Positions 33,975-34,250 of a DNA stretch of 34,250 nt are shown here, one piece after another. The translations under genes were made by a program, and so were the position numbers. Below the pieces are notes generated by a model. The model saw only the letters and a program-made list of their open reading frames with translations. It ran no database searches and was not told the origin of the DNA. The stretch is from an uncultured Lachnospiraceae bacterium (lineage in GTDB: Bacteria > Bacillota > Clostridia > Lachnospirales > Lachnospiraceae): the NCBI GenBank assembly GCA_947593735.1, contig CANQDT010000026.1, positions 1 through 34,250 on the forward strand, written 5' to 3'. Each line of letters starts with the position of its first letter. Positions within the stretch are counted from its first letter, which is position 1.

Positions 33975-34250
33975 TCAATTCCTTAAAGTACCAATCGGTA
34001 TAACCTTGATTCCGTCTGCACGGCAATAAGCCATCTCACCACCGGTAATAATGATAAGCAAATCCGGTTCTCTAAGCGGAACCTGCTTTTCCTTTTCATT
34101 ATATTTTTTAACCAAATTTGAAATTTCCAATAAATGTCTTGCGCCCTCCTCAATTTCACGGCTTCCCAGTTTGAATTCAATCAGCGCATATCTGCCGTCA
34201 TTTAAATGAAGGACGGCATCTGCTTCCAGACCGTAACGATCATGATAGTA
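33975..34250 (-). CDS. C-terminal part of a DUF4143-type ATP-binding protein
   Basis: The minus strand is open from the window edge to a TGA at 33975, giving 91 residues beginning YYHDRYGLEADAVLHLNDG. The motif set EAD (9-11), then YALIEFKLG (21-29) and a C-terminal VIPIGTLRN, is typical of the end of the AAA plus DUF4143 family. That region has a PD-(D/E)XK nuclease-like pattern (Asp-Ala-Asp...Glu-Phe-Lys). The AAA domain and start lie outside the window. These proteins are common accessory genes of unclear role. About 125 bases after the stop lies the ietAS-like promoter, with no strong terminator visible between. Confidence 0.8.
   Translation of the reverse strand, partial: YYHDRYGLEADAVLHLNDGRYALIEFKLGSREIEEGARHLLEISNLVKKYNEKEKQVPLREPDLLIIITGGEMAYCRADGIKVIPIGTLRN

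Noticed and set aside
33983..34180. 65-codon minus-strand frame at the right edge
   Set aside because: It is out of frame with the DUF4143-type reading, which is open to the window edge and has recognisable motifs.

Overview
The window looks like a chromosomal segment from a polysaccharide-degrading clostridial Firmicute, probably Lachnospiraceae-like and gut-associated. The evidence is a YesM-type histidine kinase, a Firmicute-style lipoprotein solute-binding protein, strong AGGAGG ribosome binding sites, dockerin type I modules and many Big_2/Ig-like surface proteins. Genus cannot be fixed from the sequence alone. All recognisable genes lie on the minus strand; the long plus-strand reading frames in the first 27 kb are antisense shadows.

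Region 1 (about 1-26260) is a glycan-utilisation locus. A candidate promoter at 26236-26263, with a perfect dyad at the expected start site, precedes seven tightly spaced genes read leftwards: a LamG/dockerin protein (26181-23284), a cytoplasmic GH51 arabinofuranosidase (23214-20848), a cytoplasmic GH43-like enzyme (20835-19894), a secreted alginate-lyase-fold/dockerin protein (19844-16179), a secreted Ig-like protein of unknown function (16143-13042), a 1410-residue LamG/Ig adhesin-like protein (13022-8790) and a 1731-residue heparinase II/III-like lyase (8767-3572). A nested hairpin separates this operon from a two-gene unit, a solute-binding lipoprotein and a sensor kinase that overlap by ATGA. 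Together the genes suggest extracellular cleavage of a uronic-acid-containing, arabinose-decorated polysaccharide, with arabinose-releasing enzymes acting inside the cell.

Region 2 (26350-28323) holds a secreted GH5 endoglucanase and a small secreted PQQ/beta-propeller-like protein. Between them sits a five-copy, 50-bp tandem repeat. Each of the first four copies (in transcription order) is a 17-codon reading frame whose stop overlaps the next start (ATGA), and the fifth copy runs in frame into the endoglucanase. The 3' end of the endoglucanase gene is also partly duplicated.

Region 3 (28385-34250) is visibly AT-rich and looks like an acquired defence island. It contains a decayed CRISPR locus: an array of 12 repeats plus a fossil repeat, an intact cas6, and a cas8-like gene cut off after about 104 codons exactly where the array begins. 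The remaining cas genes and the leader are absent, which one deletion would explain. Upstream is an AAA ATPase/subtilase pair matching the IetAS defence system. It has a consensus sigma-A promoter with a 10-bp direct repeat around the -35 box. The right edge cuts the C-terminal part of a DUF4143-type ATP-binding protein with a PD-(D/E)XK-like motif.

The most unusual items are the micro-ORF relay, the cas8/array deletion junction, the recurrent GxWG plus helical module shared by three secreted proteins, and the control architecture of the IetAS-like operon.
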